Below, one piece after another: positions 24,547 to 32,558 of a DNA stretch of 64,000 nt (position 1 is its first letter; each line of letters opens with the position of its first letter). The stretch comes from Ramlibacter sp. (GTDB lineage Bacteria; Pseudomonadota; Gammaproteobacteria; Burkholderiales; Burkholderiaceae_C): the NCBI GenBank assembly GCA_021323335.1, contig JAJTCN010000046.1, forward strand, positions 1-64,000, given 5' to 3'. Position numbers and translations under genes: made by a program. The notes below the pieces were generated by a model that saw nothing but the letters and a program-made list of their open reading frames with translations, was not told where the DNA came from and ran no database searches.

Positions 24547-25055
24547 CTTTCGCGTTCCGCCCGCAACAGTTCCAGCGCCGCCCGCAGGTCGCCCACGATC
24601 ACGCGGCAGGGCACGCCCAGCATCAGGTTGAGCGGCAGGCCGAACTCTTCCAGCTGCCAGCCGCTGGCGTCCACCAGCCCCTCGCCGACGGCGTGTGGGT
24701 GCCGCCGGCGGATGCGCTGCGCGAAGGTCCCGTCGTCCGGCACATAGCCGACCACCGGCTTGCCGCGAGCCACGGCGTAGCCCACCTCGAAGCAGGTGCC
24801 GCTGTCCGGCTCGGGGCCGCGGAAGAAGTCGAGGTTGGCGGCCACGGCATCGCAGGCTTCGATGTGCGCCACGTTCGCGCCGTAGATGTGCGCGGCCAGT
24901 TCCCGGGGCGACAGGCCGGCCGGCAGCGAAGGCTCCAGCGGAAAGACGCCCTTGAACCCGTATTCGGCGCACAGCGCCAACAGCTTGCGGCCGTGGTCCG
25001 CGGCGTCCGGCCTGAACACGTCGGGACCGGCGAGATAGATGGAGCGGTGCGTCAA
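24543..25055 (-). CDS. Nucleoside 2-deoxyribosyltransferase
   Basis: A 170-residue protein with the family opening IYLAGPDVF, the conserved D...DFFRGPEPDSGTCFEVGYAVARGKPVVGY block holding the catalytic Glu (residue 86 region), and a Rossmann-like core. It transfers deoxyribose between bases or hydrolyses deoxynucleosides in salvage. The start is TTG 25055 with GGAG about 9 bp upstream. It overlaps the stop of the 100-residue gene by 4 bp (TTGA). Larger open frames upstream in the same frame are shadows of the helicase gene. Confidence 0.85.
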   Translation of the reverse strand: MTHRSIYLAGPDVFRPDAADHGRKLLALCAEYGFKGVFPLEPSLPAGLSPRELAAHIYGANVAHIEACDAVAANLDFFRGPEPDSGTCFEVGYAVARGKPVVGYVPDDGTFAQRIRRRHPHAVGEGLVDASGWQLEEFGLPLNLMLGVPCRVIVGDLRAALELLRAERES

Positions 25056-25354
25056 TGCAGCTCCCAGCCCAGCAGCTCGGCCAGCCGCGTCACGACCCAC
25101 TTCGCCTCGGTGACCGTGACGGGCGATTCCTCCGTCGTCAACGCCAGTTCCATCTTCTCCAGCACCTCGGGTTCCCCGGCACCGGACCTGAAGAGATGGA
25201 CAGAAGCCTGTTCCGTCAGGGCCTGCGCCAGGTCCTCGCACAGTTCGTAGCGCTGCCGCACGGTGGACATCGGTTCCAGCAGCTTGTGGCCCGTGGGCGA
25301 GGCGAACAGCGCGACGAAGGAAGGCGGGGGCTCGATCTGGTTGTATTCGTCCAT
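25052..25354 (-). CDS. Conserved 100-residue hypothetical protein
   Basis: A soluble protein starting MDEYNQIEPPPSFVALFASP, with helical segments (RQRYELCEDLAQALTEQAS and VTEAKWVVTRLAELLGWEL). Homologues of this length are recalled from Comamonadaceae without an assigned function. The frame extends upstream of the chosen ATG, but those residues are not conserved-looking. It is coupled to the deoxyribosyltransferase gene by a TTGA overlap. Confidence 0.65.
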   Translation of the reverse strand: MDEYNQIEPPPSFVALFASPTGHKLLEPMSTVRQRYELCEDLAQALTEQASVHLFRSGAGEPEVLEKMELALTTEESPVTVTEAKWVVTRLAELLGWELH

Positions 25355-25425
25355 GGACTGCGATGGCATGCGGTGCGGCAGGATACCAAGGACAATCGTG
25401 CCTCCACCCACGAAGGAACATCGCC

Positions 25426-25653
25426 TTGGCATCTCCCTCCCCCTGGCCCGGCAAGGTCGTCGCGCTGCTGCGCGCGGGCAACCCGGCGGCCGCCATCGCG
25501 CAGATCAAGGTGGCGCCCGGCGTGCGCGAGCTCAAGGCGCTGGAGAAGGCGCTGCCCGCGGCCGGGCTGGCCGGCAAGTGGCGCGACGTCGACGTCGCCA
25601 TCACGGAAAGCCTGCAGGCCCTGTCCGCGCCGCGGTTGCACCGCTCGCCATGA
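25426..25653 (+). CDS. Small protein upstream of the DEAD-box helicase
   Basis: A 75-residue protein starting at TTG 25426 behind AAGGAA. The sequence SPWPGKVVALLRAGNPAAAIAQIKVAPGVRELKALEKALP suggests two short amphipathic helices. Its stop overlaps the helicase start by 4 bp (ATGA), so it is translationally coupled. No family was recognised. It might be a helicase-associated regulator (inference from coupling alone). Confidence 0.6.
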   Translation: MASPSPWPGKVVALLRAGNPAAAIAQIKVAPGVRELKALEKALPAAGLAGKWRDVDVAITESLQALSAPRLHRSP

Positions 25654-26918
25654 GCGATTCGACGTTCGAATCGTTGGGGCTCTCCGCGGAGCTGGCCGGC
25701 GCGTGCAGGCAGGCCGGTTTCAGCGTGCCGACACCGATCCAGGTACAGGCCATTCCGCCGCTGCTGCAAGGGCAGGACCTGCTGGGGCTGGCCCCCACCG
25801 GCTCCGGCAAGACGGCCGCGTTCGCATTGCCCCTGTTGCAGCGCCTGGTGGCCGGACGGCAGCAAGCCTTCCGGCGGGTGCGGGTGCTGGTGCTGGTGCC
25901 GACGCGGGAACTGGCGGCGCAGGTGGGCGAGGCTTTCCGCCAGCTCGGCGCATCCTTGCACCGGATGAAGGTGGCGGTGCTGTTCGGCGGCGTCTCGGTG
26001 AACCCGCAGATGATGAACCTGCGCGGCGGTGCCGACGTGGTGGTCGCCACGCCCGGGCGCCTGCTGGACCTGATGGAGCGCAACGCGCTGCGGCTCGATA
26101 CGGTGGAGGCGCTGGTGCTCGACGAGGCCGACCGCCTGCTGGACCTGGGCTTCGCCGAGGAGCGCGACCGCGTGCTGGCCGCGCTGCCCGAGCGCCGCCA
26201 GAACCTGCTGTTCTCCGCCACTTTCCCGCCGGAGGTGCAAAGGCTGGCGGACGCCTTGCTGCACGACGCCGTGCGGGTCGAAGCGGCGGCGGAAGAGCGC
26301 GCCGAGCCGGCCATCGCGCAGCGGGCCATCGCGGTGGATGCGCCGCGCCGCACCGAGCTGCTGCGCCACCTGGTGCAACAGGGCGGCTGGCGCAACGTGC
26401 TGGTGTTCGTGGCCACGCGCCACGCCACCGAGCACGTGGCGCGCAAGCTCTTGGAGCGCGGCGTCAGCGCCGCGGCGCTGCATGGCGAGATGAGCCAGGG
26501 CGGCCGCACCGCCGTGCTGCGCGACTTCAAGACCGGGGCACTCGACGTCCTGGTGACCACCGACCTGGCTTCCCGCGGCATCGACATCCCGGGCCTGCAC
26601 GCGGTGGTCAACTTCGACCTGCCGCGCTCGGCCGACGACTACGTGCACCGCATCGGCCGCACCGGGCGCGCCGGTGCGACCGGACTGGCCGTGAGCTTCG
26701 TCAGCGCGGCCACCGAGCCGCACTTCCGCCTGATCGAGAAGCGCCACGCCATGCGGCTGGACCGGGAGCAGGTGGCCGGCTTCGAGCCGGTCGAGGAGGC
26801 CCCGGCAGCCGTGCCCGGCACGGGCGGCATCAAGGGCAAGCGCCCGAGCAAGAAGGACAAGCTGCGGGCTGCCGAGGCAGCCGCCACCGCGGCAAGAGGA
26901 CGCGGCGGCCGCGGTTGA
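25650..26918 (+). CDS. DEAD-box ATP-dependent RNA helicase (RhlE-like)
   Basis: A 422-residue helicase with all core motifs: a Q motif (FSVPTPIQVQAIP), Walker A APTGSGKTAAF near residue 50, PTRELAAQV, Walker B LDEAD near residue 160, SAT (FSATFPPE), TTDLASRGID, and HRIGRTGRAG near residue 335. The C-terminal tail is rich in Lys/Arg/Gly (KGKRPSKKDK...RGRGGRG) and probably binds RNA. It unwinds RNA during ribosome assembly or mRNA turnover. It is cotranscribed with the small gene before it. Confidence 0.9.
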   Translation: MSDSTFESLGLSAELAGACRQAGFSVPTPIQVQAIPPLLQGQDLLGLAPTGSGKTAAFALPLLQRLVAGRQQAFRRVRVLVLVPTRELAAQVGEAFRQLGASLHRMKVAVLFGGVSVNPQMMNLRGGADVVVATPGRLLDLMERNALRLDTVEALVLDEADRLLDLGFAEERDRVLAALPERRQNLLFSATFPPEVQRLADALLHDAVRVEAAAEERAEPAIAQRAIAVDAPRRTELLRHLVQQGGWRNVLVFVATRHATEHVARKLLERGVSAAALHGEMSQGGRTAVLRDFKTGALDVLVTTDLASRGIDIPGLHAVVNFDLPRSADDYVHRIGRTGRAGATGLAVSFVSAATEPHFRLIEKRHAMRLDREQVAGFEPVEEAPAAVPGTGGIKGKRPSKKDKLRAAEAAATAARGRGGRG

Positions 26919-26983
26919 GCCGCGAATTTTTCCCGGAAATGCGCGTTGTTGAGCCAGGCGGGCAGGGCGCCTGATCGAATCCT

Positions 26984-26999
26984 GTAGGAACGGTCGTAC
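26984..26999 (+). promoter_or_regulatory. GTAGGA-type dyad before the lytic transglycosylase gene
   Basis: GTAGGA-N4-TC-N2-AC lies 23 bp before the ATG. A second 16-bp example occurs at 29140-29155 between divergent genes for an exported and a membrane protein. The two share the outline of a near-palindrome (GTAGGAC facing GTCCTAC) and may be sites for one response regulator. Confidence 0.3.
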
Positions 27000-27022
27000 A
27001 AGGTCGTCTGGTCTCGACCTAC

Positions 27023-27805
27023 ATGATCAAGATGTTCCGTCCGCATTCCCGTGCCTGTTTCGCCGTCGTTTCCCTGCTGCTTGGCGCCACCGGCGCCTTC
27101 GCGGCGTCCGAGCCGATCGACGCTCCGTCCCGCCTGCGGCTGGCCCGCTCCGCCGCCGAAAAGGCGCGGCTGCATGAAGTCGGGCTCGATTTCCGCGACG
27201 TCTATGGCGTGATCAGTGCCGAGACCAGCTGGGTGCCGCGCGCCGGCATCGGCAGGAACGGCGTGGTGAGCGAGGGCCTGGGCCAGTTCGAGCCGGCCAC
27301 CGCGCGCGCCGTGGGCTTGAAGGATCCCAACAACGCGTTCGAGGCCGTACACGCGGCCGCGCGCCTGCTGCGCGAGGCTGCGGTCTGGAGCGCGCAACGC
27401 ATCGCGCACCTGGGCCTGTCGCCGGACCAGCGCGCGGCCAAGCTGCGCGAAGGGGTGTCGGTCTACTACAACCTCTCGACCCGGGCCCGCAACGCATGGA
27501 GCGGCTTGAACACGCACAGCCTGCCGGTGGAGACGCAGCGGCACATCCGCAACACCAGTGAAGGCGCGCGCCAGGCCGACCGGCTGAATGCGATGCTGGG
27601 CGGGCCGGGCGTGGCGCCGCTGCGAACAGCCAACCTGGCCGCCGGCGTCGTCCCGGTGCGGACTGCGGCCGCGCGGACGGAAGCCACGGCGCCCCGGGCG
27701 CTGGGCACCATCGAGTGGTCAGGCCAAGGCGGCGGCGGCCCGGGTGTGGGCCGTCGCAGCTATGTGGTGTTTTCCAACGGCGCCGTCGTTCCGCAGGGGC
27801 GGTGA
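27023..27805 (+). CDS. Lytic transglycosylase (SLT-domain protein)
   Basis: A 260-residue secreted protein with a signal peptide ending near residue 28 (TGAFAAS). The SLT fold is visible by the catalytic-Glu motif VISAETSW (near residue 69), the GLGQFEPATARAVGL block and the YYNLSTRARN segment that matches the usual AYN motif. It should cleave peptidoglycan glycan strands in the periplasm. The final 60 residues are a low-complexity Ala/Gly tail. It is monocistronic, with the GTAGGA dyad in its upstream region. Confidence 0.8.
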   Translation: MIKMFRPHSRACFAVVSLLLGATGAFAASEPIDAPSRLRLARSAAEKARLHEVGLDFRDVYGVISAETSWVPRAGIGRNGVVSEGLGQFEPATARAVGLKDPNNAFEAVHAAARLLREAAVWSAQRIAHLGLSPDQRAAKLREGVSVYYNLSTRARNAWSGLNTHSLPVETQRHIRNTSEGARQADRLNAMLGGPGVAPLRTANLAAGVVPVRTAAARTEATAPRALGTIEWSGQGGGGPGVGRRSYVVFSNGAVVPQGR

Positions 27806-27836
27806 CGCGTCGGCCGGTGCGCGCGGCGCCCGGCGA

Positions 27837-28055
27837 TCAGCTGGCGGTGGCGAGGTCGCCCATGGCGAAGACCGAAACCGGGATGCGCCCGGCCAGTTGC
27901 TCCGCGCTGTGCGCCATCCAGCTGAGTTTCTTCAATTCTTCCATCTTCGCCAGGCGCTCCTGTTCGAGCTCCTTGGGTGTGAGGTCCGCGGCGTCCTCGA
28001 TCAAGGTGACGATGTTGTCGAGGTCTGCTGCGTGTACTGCGATTTTCTTTGCCAT
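27837..28055 (-). CDS. Small hypothetical protein (72 residues)
   Basis: Starts MAKKIAVHAADLDNIVTLIED and is mainly helical (TPKELEQERLAKMEELKKLSWMAHSAEQLAG). The open frame continues 19 codons upstream, but ATG 28055 with GAGGGA about 13 bp before it looks better. No family was recognised. It faces the transglycosylase gene tail to tail. Confidence 0.55.
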   Translation of the reverse strand: MAKKIAVHAADLDNIVTLIEDAADLTPKELEQERLAKMEELKKLSWMAHSAEQLAGRIPVSVFAMGDLATAS

Positions 28056-28160
28056 GCGGCGAGTGTCCCTCAAACGGGTGAGAATCGTGTGTTCCTTCGT
28101 GAGAACCCGCATGAAATCCTTGCCGGGGCTTGACAGCCGCCGGCAGGCTCGTTCGCAGCG

Positions 28161-29105
28161 TCAGCTGCGCGCCCGCGCGGTGCTCGACAGTCGCGCCTGG
28201 GCGGTGCGGCTGCCCAGGCTGGCGGCATGCTGCAGCCACCGGGAGGCCTGCGCGCCGTCCTTCGCCACGGTGGCGCCCTGCTGGTAGGCGACCCCGAGGA
28301 AGTAGCTCATCTCCATGCGGCCGACGCGGATGCCGGCGTCGGTGGCCTTGCCGCAGCGCTTGACGATCTCCGGGACGTCGCCCCGGCCCTCGGCGAACGC
28401 CTGCATCTGCTGGATGGTCTGTGCGAAGAAGCGGTCGCGCGACTGCAGCGCGTGCTGGCGGTCGGGGTGGATCTTCACCAGTTCCTCGGCCAGCACCGGC
28501 ATCACTTCGAAGGGCGTCATGCCGCCGCGCACCTGCGGCGAGTACCACGCCTTGAGCATCGCCTTGTCCAGCGGCTGCAGGCCCTCGACGTGGCTGGTGA
28601 AGTAGCTCAGCACCGTGTCGCCTTCGGGGTGGCCCCGCACGCCCATCACGTGCATGGCCTCGTGGTAGATGCAACGCGCCGCATCGGCGTCGCGCATGTG
28701 CAGGGAGGCCGATTCGATGCGGTCTTCCGCCTGGAAGTCCAGCCGCGTTTCGCAAGGCTGGTTCTCGCTGAGCTCCGTGTTCGGGGTGATCTCGATGCTG
28801 AGGTTGGCCCGTTGCGCGGCGTCGGGCGCGTCGCTGACGTCGATCACCCGCACGCCGGCTTCGGCCGCCACCGCTCGCAGGGCTTGCAGCGTGGGCTGCC
28901 TGTGCGCGGCGGCGTTCACGCCCGTCACGCGCACCTTGATGTCCACTTCCCAGCGGACCAGGCGGGTCGGGATGCCGCTCTGGTGCCACATCACTTCCCA
29001 CATCGTCTCCATGCCCTGCGTGAACTCATCCGGGCGGTCGGCCTTGGCCAGGCCGGATGCGAGCGCGGCGGCGGTGACGAAGGCGGCGGCAAGCGATTTC
29101 CACAT
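28161..29105 (-). CDS. Secreted DUF2927-like protein with HExxH and Sel1-type repeat
   Basis: A 314-residue exported protein (signal peptide to about residue 22). The middle part carries the zinc-metalloprotease-like motif CIYHEAMHVMGVRGHPEGDTVLSY near residue 145, with a third His (GHPEGD) placed as in metzincin-like sites. The C-terminal 60 residues match a Sel1/TPR repeat (AGIRVGRMEMSYFLGVAYQQGATVAKDGAQASRWLQHAASLG). It may be a periplasmic peptidase tied to a scaffold repeat (inference). DUF2927 is the nearest family recalled. Confidence 0.65.
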   Translation of the reverse strand: MWKSLAAAFVTAAALASGLAKADRPDEFTQGMETMWEVMWHQSGIPTRLVRWEVDIKVRVTGVNAAAHRQPTLQALRAVAAEAGVRVIDVSDAPDAAQRANLSIEITPNTELSENQPCETRLDFQAEDRIESASLHMRDADAARCIYHEAMHVMGVRGHPEGDTVLSYFTSHVEGLQPLDKAMLKAWYSPQVRGGMTPFEVMPVLAEELVKIHPDRQHALQSRDRFFAQTIQQMQAFAEGRGDVPEIVKRCGKATDAGIRVGRMEMSYFLGVAYQQGATVAKDGAQASRWLQHAASLGSRTAQARLSSTARARS

Positions 29106-29139
29106 CTCGGCAAGGACTCCACGAAAAGCTGTGAAGGTG

Positions 29140-29155
29140 GTCGGATATGTCCTAC
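29140..29155. promoter_or_regulatory. GTAGGA-type dyad in the 29.1-kb divergent promoter region
   Basis: GTCGGATATGTCCTAC on the plus strand is a near-palindrome matching the 26984-26999 site. It lies 35 bp upstream of the DUF2927-like gene and about 110 bp from the divergent small membrane-protein gene. Confidence 0.3.
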
Positions 29156-29262
29156 CGGGGGGAGTTCACCGCTCTTACAAATGCCTGCCCGACAGCGCGA
29201 AAAATCACGGCTTGCGCGGCGCGGCGGGTCCATACTGGCGGGACCGAGTGAAGGAGCGCGCC

Positions 29263-29592
29263 ATGTGCTATCTCGTTCGTGAGCAACCGGCCGGTGCGGC
29301 CGAGCCATCTCCAACCCCGGCGGGCCACGACCCGCACCCGCGGGCTCGCTGGATCGGCGCTGTCACGGCCGCGCTGGTCGGCGGCTTCGCGATCGCGGCA
29401 CTGGACGCGCCGACACGGCGGGCGCCGACCGTGCAGGTCCGCGAGGCCGCGGCCGCTGTCCCCGTCGCCGCCCGTTCCTCCGTCATCCCGCCGGCGCCGC
29501 TGGACCGGACCGCACTGCCGGTCGACGACGGCGTGCCGTCCGCAACGGACATGGCGAAGGCGCGCGCGGGCGACTGCCAGCACGGCCTGTAG
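29263..29592 (+). CDS. Small single-pass membrane protein of unknown function
   Basis: A 109-residue protein with an AAGGAG site 6 bp before ATG 29263. One transmembrane helix (about residues 31-49, GAVTAALVGGFAIAAL) separates a short N-terminal part from a proline/alanine-rich C-terminal region ending in CQHGL. No family was recognised. It is divergent from the exported DUF2927-like gene and precedes the reductase gene by 67 bp. Confidence 0.55.
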   Translation: MCYLVREQPAGAAEPSPTPAGHDPHPRARWIGAVTAALVGGFAIAALDAPTRRAPTVQVREAAAAVPVAARSSVIPPAPLDRTALPVDDGVPSATDMAKARAGDCQHGL

Positions 29593-29659
29593 GCGCTTCC
29601 GTCAGGGCGTCGACAGGGGCCGCGCGCAGGGGAGGCGGTCCTTGCGGTAGCCTGCGGGC

Positions 29660-30775
29660 ATGAGCCGCCTGTTCGAACCTTTCTCCATCGGCGCCCTGCG
29701 CCTGGCCAACCGCATCGTCATCGCGCCGATGTGCCAGTACTCCGCCGAGGAGGGCTCGGCGACGGACTGGCACATGATCCACTTGGGCAGCCTCGCGGTG
29801 TCCGGTGCCGGCTTGCTGATCGTCGAAGCCACCGCCGTGTCGCCCGAAGGCCGCATCTCGCCCGGCGACCTCGGCCTCTATTCGGATGCGAACGAAGCCG
29901 CGCTGCAGCGCGTGCTGCAGGCGGTGCGCAAGTACTCGCCCATCGGCATGGCGGTGCAACTCGCGCACGCGGGACGCAAGGGCTCGAGCCGCGCGCCGTG
30001 GGACGGCGGGCTGCAGATCCGGTCCGGCGAGCCCAATGGCTGGGAGACGGTTGCGCCGAGCGCCGTGCCGCACTCGGACAGCGAGGAGGCCCCGCGGGCG
30101 CTGGACCGTGCGGGCCTGGACAAGGTGCGCGACGACTTCGTGGCGGCGGCGCGGCGCGCGGCGCGCCTCGGCTTCGACGGCATCGAGATCCACATGGCGC
30201 ACGGCTACCTGCTGCACCAGTTCCTCTCGCCGCTGGCGAACCACCGCGAAGATGCCTACGGCGGCAGCCTGGACAACCGCATGCGTTTTCCGATCGAGGT
30301 GTTCGATGCGGTGCGGGCGGCCTTTCCGGCGGACCGCCCGGTGTGGGCCCGCATCTCCGCCACCGACTGGGTGCCGGGCGGCTGGGACATCGAAGGCACC
30401 GTGGCGCTGTCGAAGGCGCTGGAGGCCCGCGGCTGCGCCGCCATCCACGTCACCACGGGCGGCGTCTCGCCGCAGCAGGCGATCAAGCTCGGACCCGGCT
30501 ACCAGGTGCCCTATGCGCAGCGCGTGAAGGCGGAGGTCGGCTTGCCGACGCTCGCCGTCGGGCTGATCACCGAAGCGCAGCAGGCCGAGGCCATCATCGC
30601 CAACGGCGAGGCCGATGCGGTGTCGCTGGCGCGCGCCATGCTGTACGACCCGCGCTGGCCCTGGCATGCGGCGGCCGAACTGGGCGACCACGTGTTCGCG
30701 CCGAAGCAGTACTGGCGCTGCCAGCCGCGGCAACACAAGGACCTGTTCGAGGGCCTGACGTTCGGCCAGCGCTGA
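29660..30775 (+). CDS. NADH:flavin oxidoreductase (old yellow enzyme, YqjM/XenA-type)
   Basis: A 371-residue FMN enzyme with a TIM-barrel fold. Family features are NRIVIAPMCQYSAEEG with the YqjM-type Cys near residue 25, QLAHAGRKG near residue 104, the GFDGIEIHMAHGYLLHQFLSP block containing paired His, and C-terminal LARAMLYDPRWPWHAA. It reduces activated C=C bonds of enones, nitro compounds or quinone-like intermediates with NAD(P)H. It ends 6 bp before the convergent LysR gene and opens the second catabolic block. Confidence 0.9.
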   Translation: MSRLFEPFSIGALRLANRIVIAPMCQYSAEEGSATDWHMIHLGSLAVSGAGLLIVEATAVSPEGRISPGDLGLYSDANEAALQRVLQAVRKYSPIGMAVQLAHAGRKGSSRAPWDGGLQIRSGEPNGWETVAPSAVPHSDSEEAPRALDRAGLDKVRDDFVAAARRAARLGFDGIEIHMAHGYLLHQFLSPLANHREDAYGGSLDNRMRFPIEVFDAVRAAFPADRPVWARISATDWVPGGWDIEGTVALSKALEARGCAAIHVTTGGVSPQQAIKLGPGYQVPYAQRVKAEVGLPTLAVGLITEAQQAEAIIANGEADAVSLARAMLYDPRWPWHAAAELGDHVFAPKQYWRCQPRQHKDLFEGLTFGQR

Positions 30776-30781
30776 CGGCGT

Positions 30782-31666
30782 TCAGGCGGCCGTCCCCGCC
30801 GCCCGGCGGATGATCTCCGCGAAGTGCTTGAGCACCGGCGAGCGCGTCGCGCCCTTCTGCCACAGCAGGCCCGGCGTGCGGATCGGCGTGGGGTCTTCCA
30901 GCGGAATCACGCGCAGGTCCGCCGACTGCGACACCGCCGTCTCCGTGATGATGCCGGCCAGGTCGGTCTGCCGGATCAGCTCGATCATCGGCGCCACCGA
31001 GTTCAGCTGGGCGATGACGACCGGCCTGGCCCGCGCCGCCACGAAGCAGTCGTCGAGCAGCTTGCGGGTGAGGAACTGCGCGGACAGCAGCACCATGCGG
31101 ACGTTGTGCAGTTCGACCATGCGCACGCGCCGGCGCCGCGCCAGCGGATGGTTCACGCCCACCACCAGCCGCAGTTCCTCGTTGTACAGGGGCTCGAACC
31201 AGAGCTCGCTGCTGTCGCCCGGCGCATAGGACACCGCCATGTCCAGGTGCCCGCTGCGCAGGCGTTGCAGGATCCTGGCCGCCGCGAGCTCTTCCACGTT
31301 CACCTGCACGCTCGGGTAGTGGTTCAGGAAGGTCGCCACGCACTGGGGAACCATGCGGGTGTTGAAGCTGGGCGTGGTGCCCAGCCGGACGCTGCCCGTG
31401 ACGGCCGCCGCCGGCGTGCGCAGCGCCTGCAGGCCCAGGTCGATCTGCGCCAGCGCCGGCGTCATGTGGCTGCGCAGGATCTCGCCGGCCTCCGTCATGC
31501 GCACCTGCTTGCCGCTGCGGTCGAACAGCGGCGTGCCGAGCTCGTCCTCCAGCTGCTTGATCTGGTGCGACAGGGTCGACTGGGTGACGTGCAGGCGCTC
31601 CGCCGCCCGGGTGAAGTTCAGGGTTTCGGCGATGGCGTCGAAGTAGCGGAGGTGGCGCAGTTCCAT
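30782..31666 (-). CDS. LysR-type transcriptional regulator
   Basis: A 294-residue LTTR. The start MELRHLRYFDAIAETLNFTRAAERLHVTQSTLSHQIKQLE contains the winged-helix (residues 1-60), and the effector-binding domain occupies about 90-290. ATG 31666 aligns with family starts; 11 further upstream codons are not conserved-looking. It is divergent from the dioxygenase pseudogene and catabolic operon, with a perfect palindrome between them, so it probably activates that operon on sensing an aromatic inducer. Confidence 0.88.
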   Translation of the reverse strand: MELRHLRYFDAIAETLNFTRAAERLHVTQSTLSHQIKQLEDELGTPLFDRSGKQVRMTEAGEILRSHMTPALAQIDLGLQALRTPAAAVTGSVRLGTTPSFNTRMVPQCVATFLNHYPSVQVNVEELAAARILQRLRSGHLDMAVSYAPGDSSELWFEPLYNEELRLVVGVNHPLARRRRVRMVELHNVRMVLLSAQFLTRKLLDDCFVAARARPVVIAQLNSVAPMIELIRQTDLAGIITETAVSQSADLRVIPLEDPTPIRTPGLLWQKGATRSPVLKHFAEIIRRAAGTAA

Positions 31667-31687
31667 GTGCGGGTTCGCCCGTATTGC

Positions 31688-31704
31688 GATCGATGACATC
31701 GATC
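31688..31704. promoter_or_regulatory. LysR-type operator palindrome
   Basis: GATCGATGACATCGATC is a perfect 8-1-8 palindrome 21 bp before the LysR ATG. Measured to the catabolic operon, it lies about 60 bp before a CTAGACT -10-like hexamer (31748-31754), the usual place of an LTTR recognition site. Confidence 0.55.
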
Positions 31705-31779
31705 ATAACGGTCGAAATTCATCACTTTCGTAGGGGATCGCCGGTGCCTAGACTGCGCCGGGATGCAAGGAGACAAGCC

Positions 31780-32558
31780 ATGGCCCAACTCGAGGTGAGC
31801 GATTTCGCGCAGGCGGTGGTCGACCGCATGGGCGACTGCAAGGACCCGCGCTTCAAGCAGGTCATGACGGCGCTGGTGAAGCACGCGCATGCCTTCGCCC
31901 GCGAGGTCGACCTGACGCCGGACGAATGGATGGCCGGCATCCAGTTCCTCACCGCCACCGCTTGAAGGACAAGCCGGGCGAGCAGCCGACCGAGGCCACG
32001 GTGCAGGGCCCCTTCTTCTGGCCCGGCGCGCCGAAGAAGGAACTGGGCGACGACATCGGCGAGGGCCACGGCGAGCCGACGCTGTACCACGGCCGCGTGA
32101 CGGACACGGCGGGCCAGCCCATCGCGAACTGCGAGCTGGACGTCTGGTCCGGCGATTCCGAAGGCTTCTACGACATGCAGAAGGGCGACAGCATGAGCCT
32201 GCGCGCCCAGTTCCGCACCGACCGGGACGGCAACTACCGCTTCTGGTCGATCAAGCCGACCTTCTACCCGGTGCCGGGTGACGGCCCGGTGGGCGGGATG
32301 CTGGCGAAGATGGGGCGCCACCTCAACCGGCCCGGCCACATGCACATGATGCTCAGCGCGCCCGGGCATGAGCGCCTGGTCACGCACATCTTCGTCAAGG
32401 ACAGCCCGTACCTGGATTCGGATGCGGTCTTCGGCGTGCGCAACAGCCTCATCGTCGACTTTCCCAAGCATTCGCCGGGCAAGGCGCCGGATGGCCGCGA
32501 GATGAAGCAGCCGTTCTACACGGCGAAGTACGACTTCCGCCTGGTGCCCTCGGCATGA
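31780..32558 (+). pseudogene. Intradiol ring-cleavage dioxygenase, internally deleted and frameshifted
   Basis: The N-terminal helical domain starts at ATG 31780 (AAGGAGA site) and runs to a premature stop at 31965, right after FLTATA. The catalytic domain resumes in another frame from about 31966 (LKDKPGEQPTEATVQGPFFW) and continues to 32558 with iron-ligand residues intact (GFYDMQ, FYPVPGDGP, RPGHMHMM). Against the intact paralogue at 10402, about 28 residues are missing at the junction, so about 85 bp were lost with a frame change. The following gene still overlaps by 4 bp, so the operon layout is original. Confidence 0.82.

Noticed and set aside
24543..26747. A 734-codon minus-strand frame over the helicase
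   Set aside because: Only its last 170 codons (deoxyribosyltransferase) have protein character. The rest is antisense to the DEAD-box gene.
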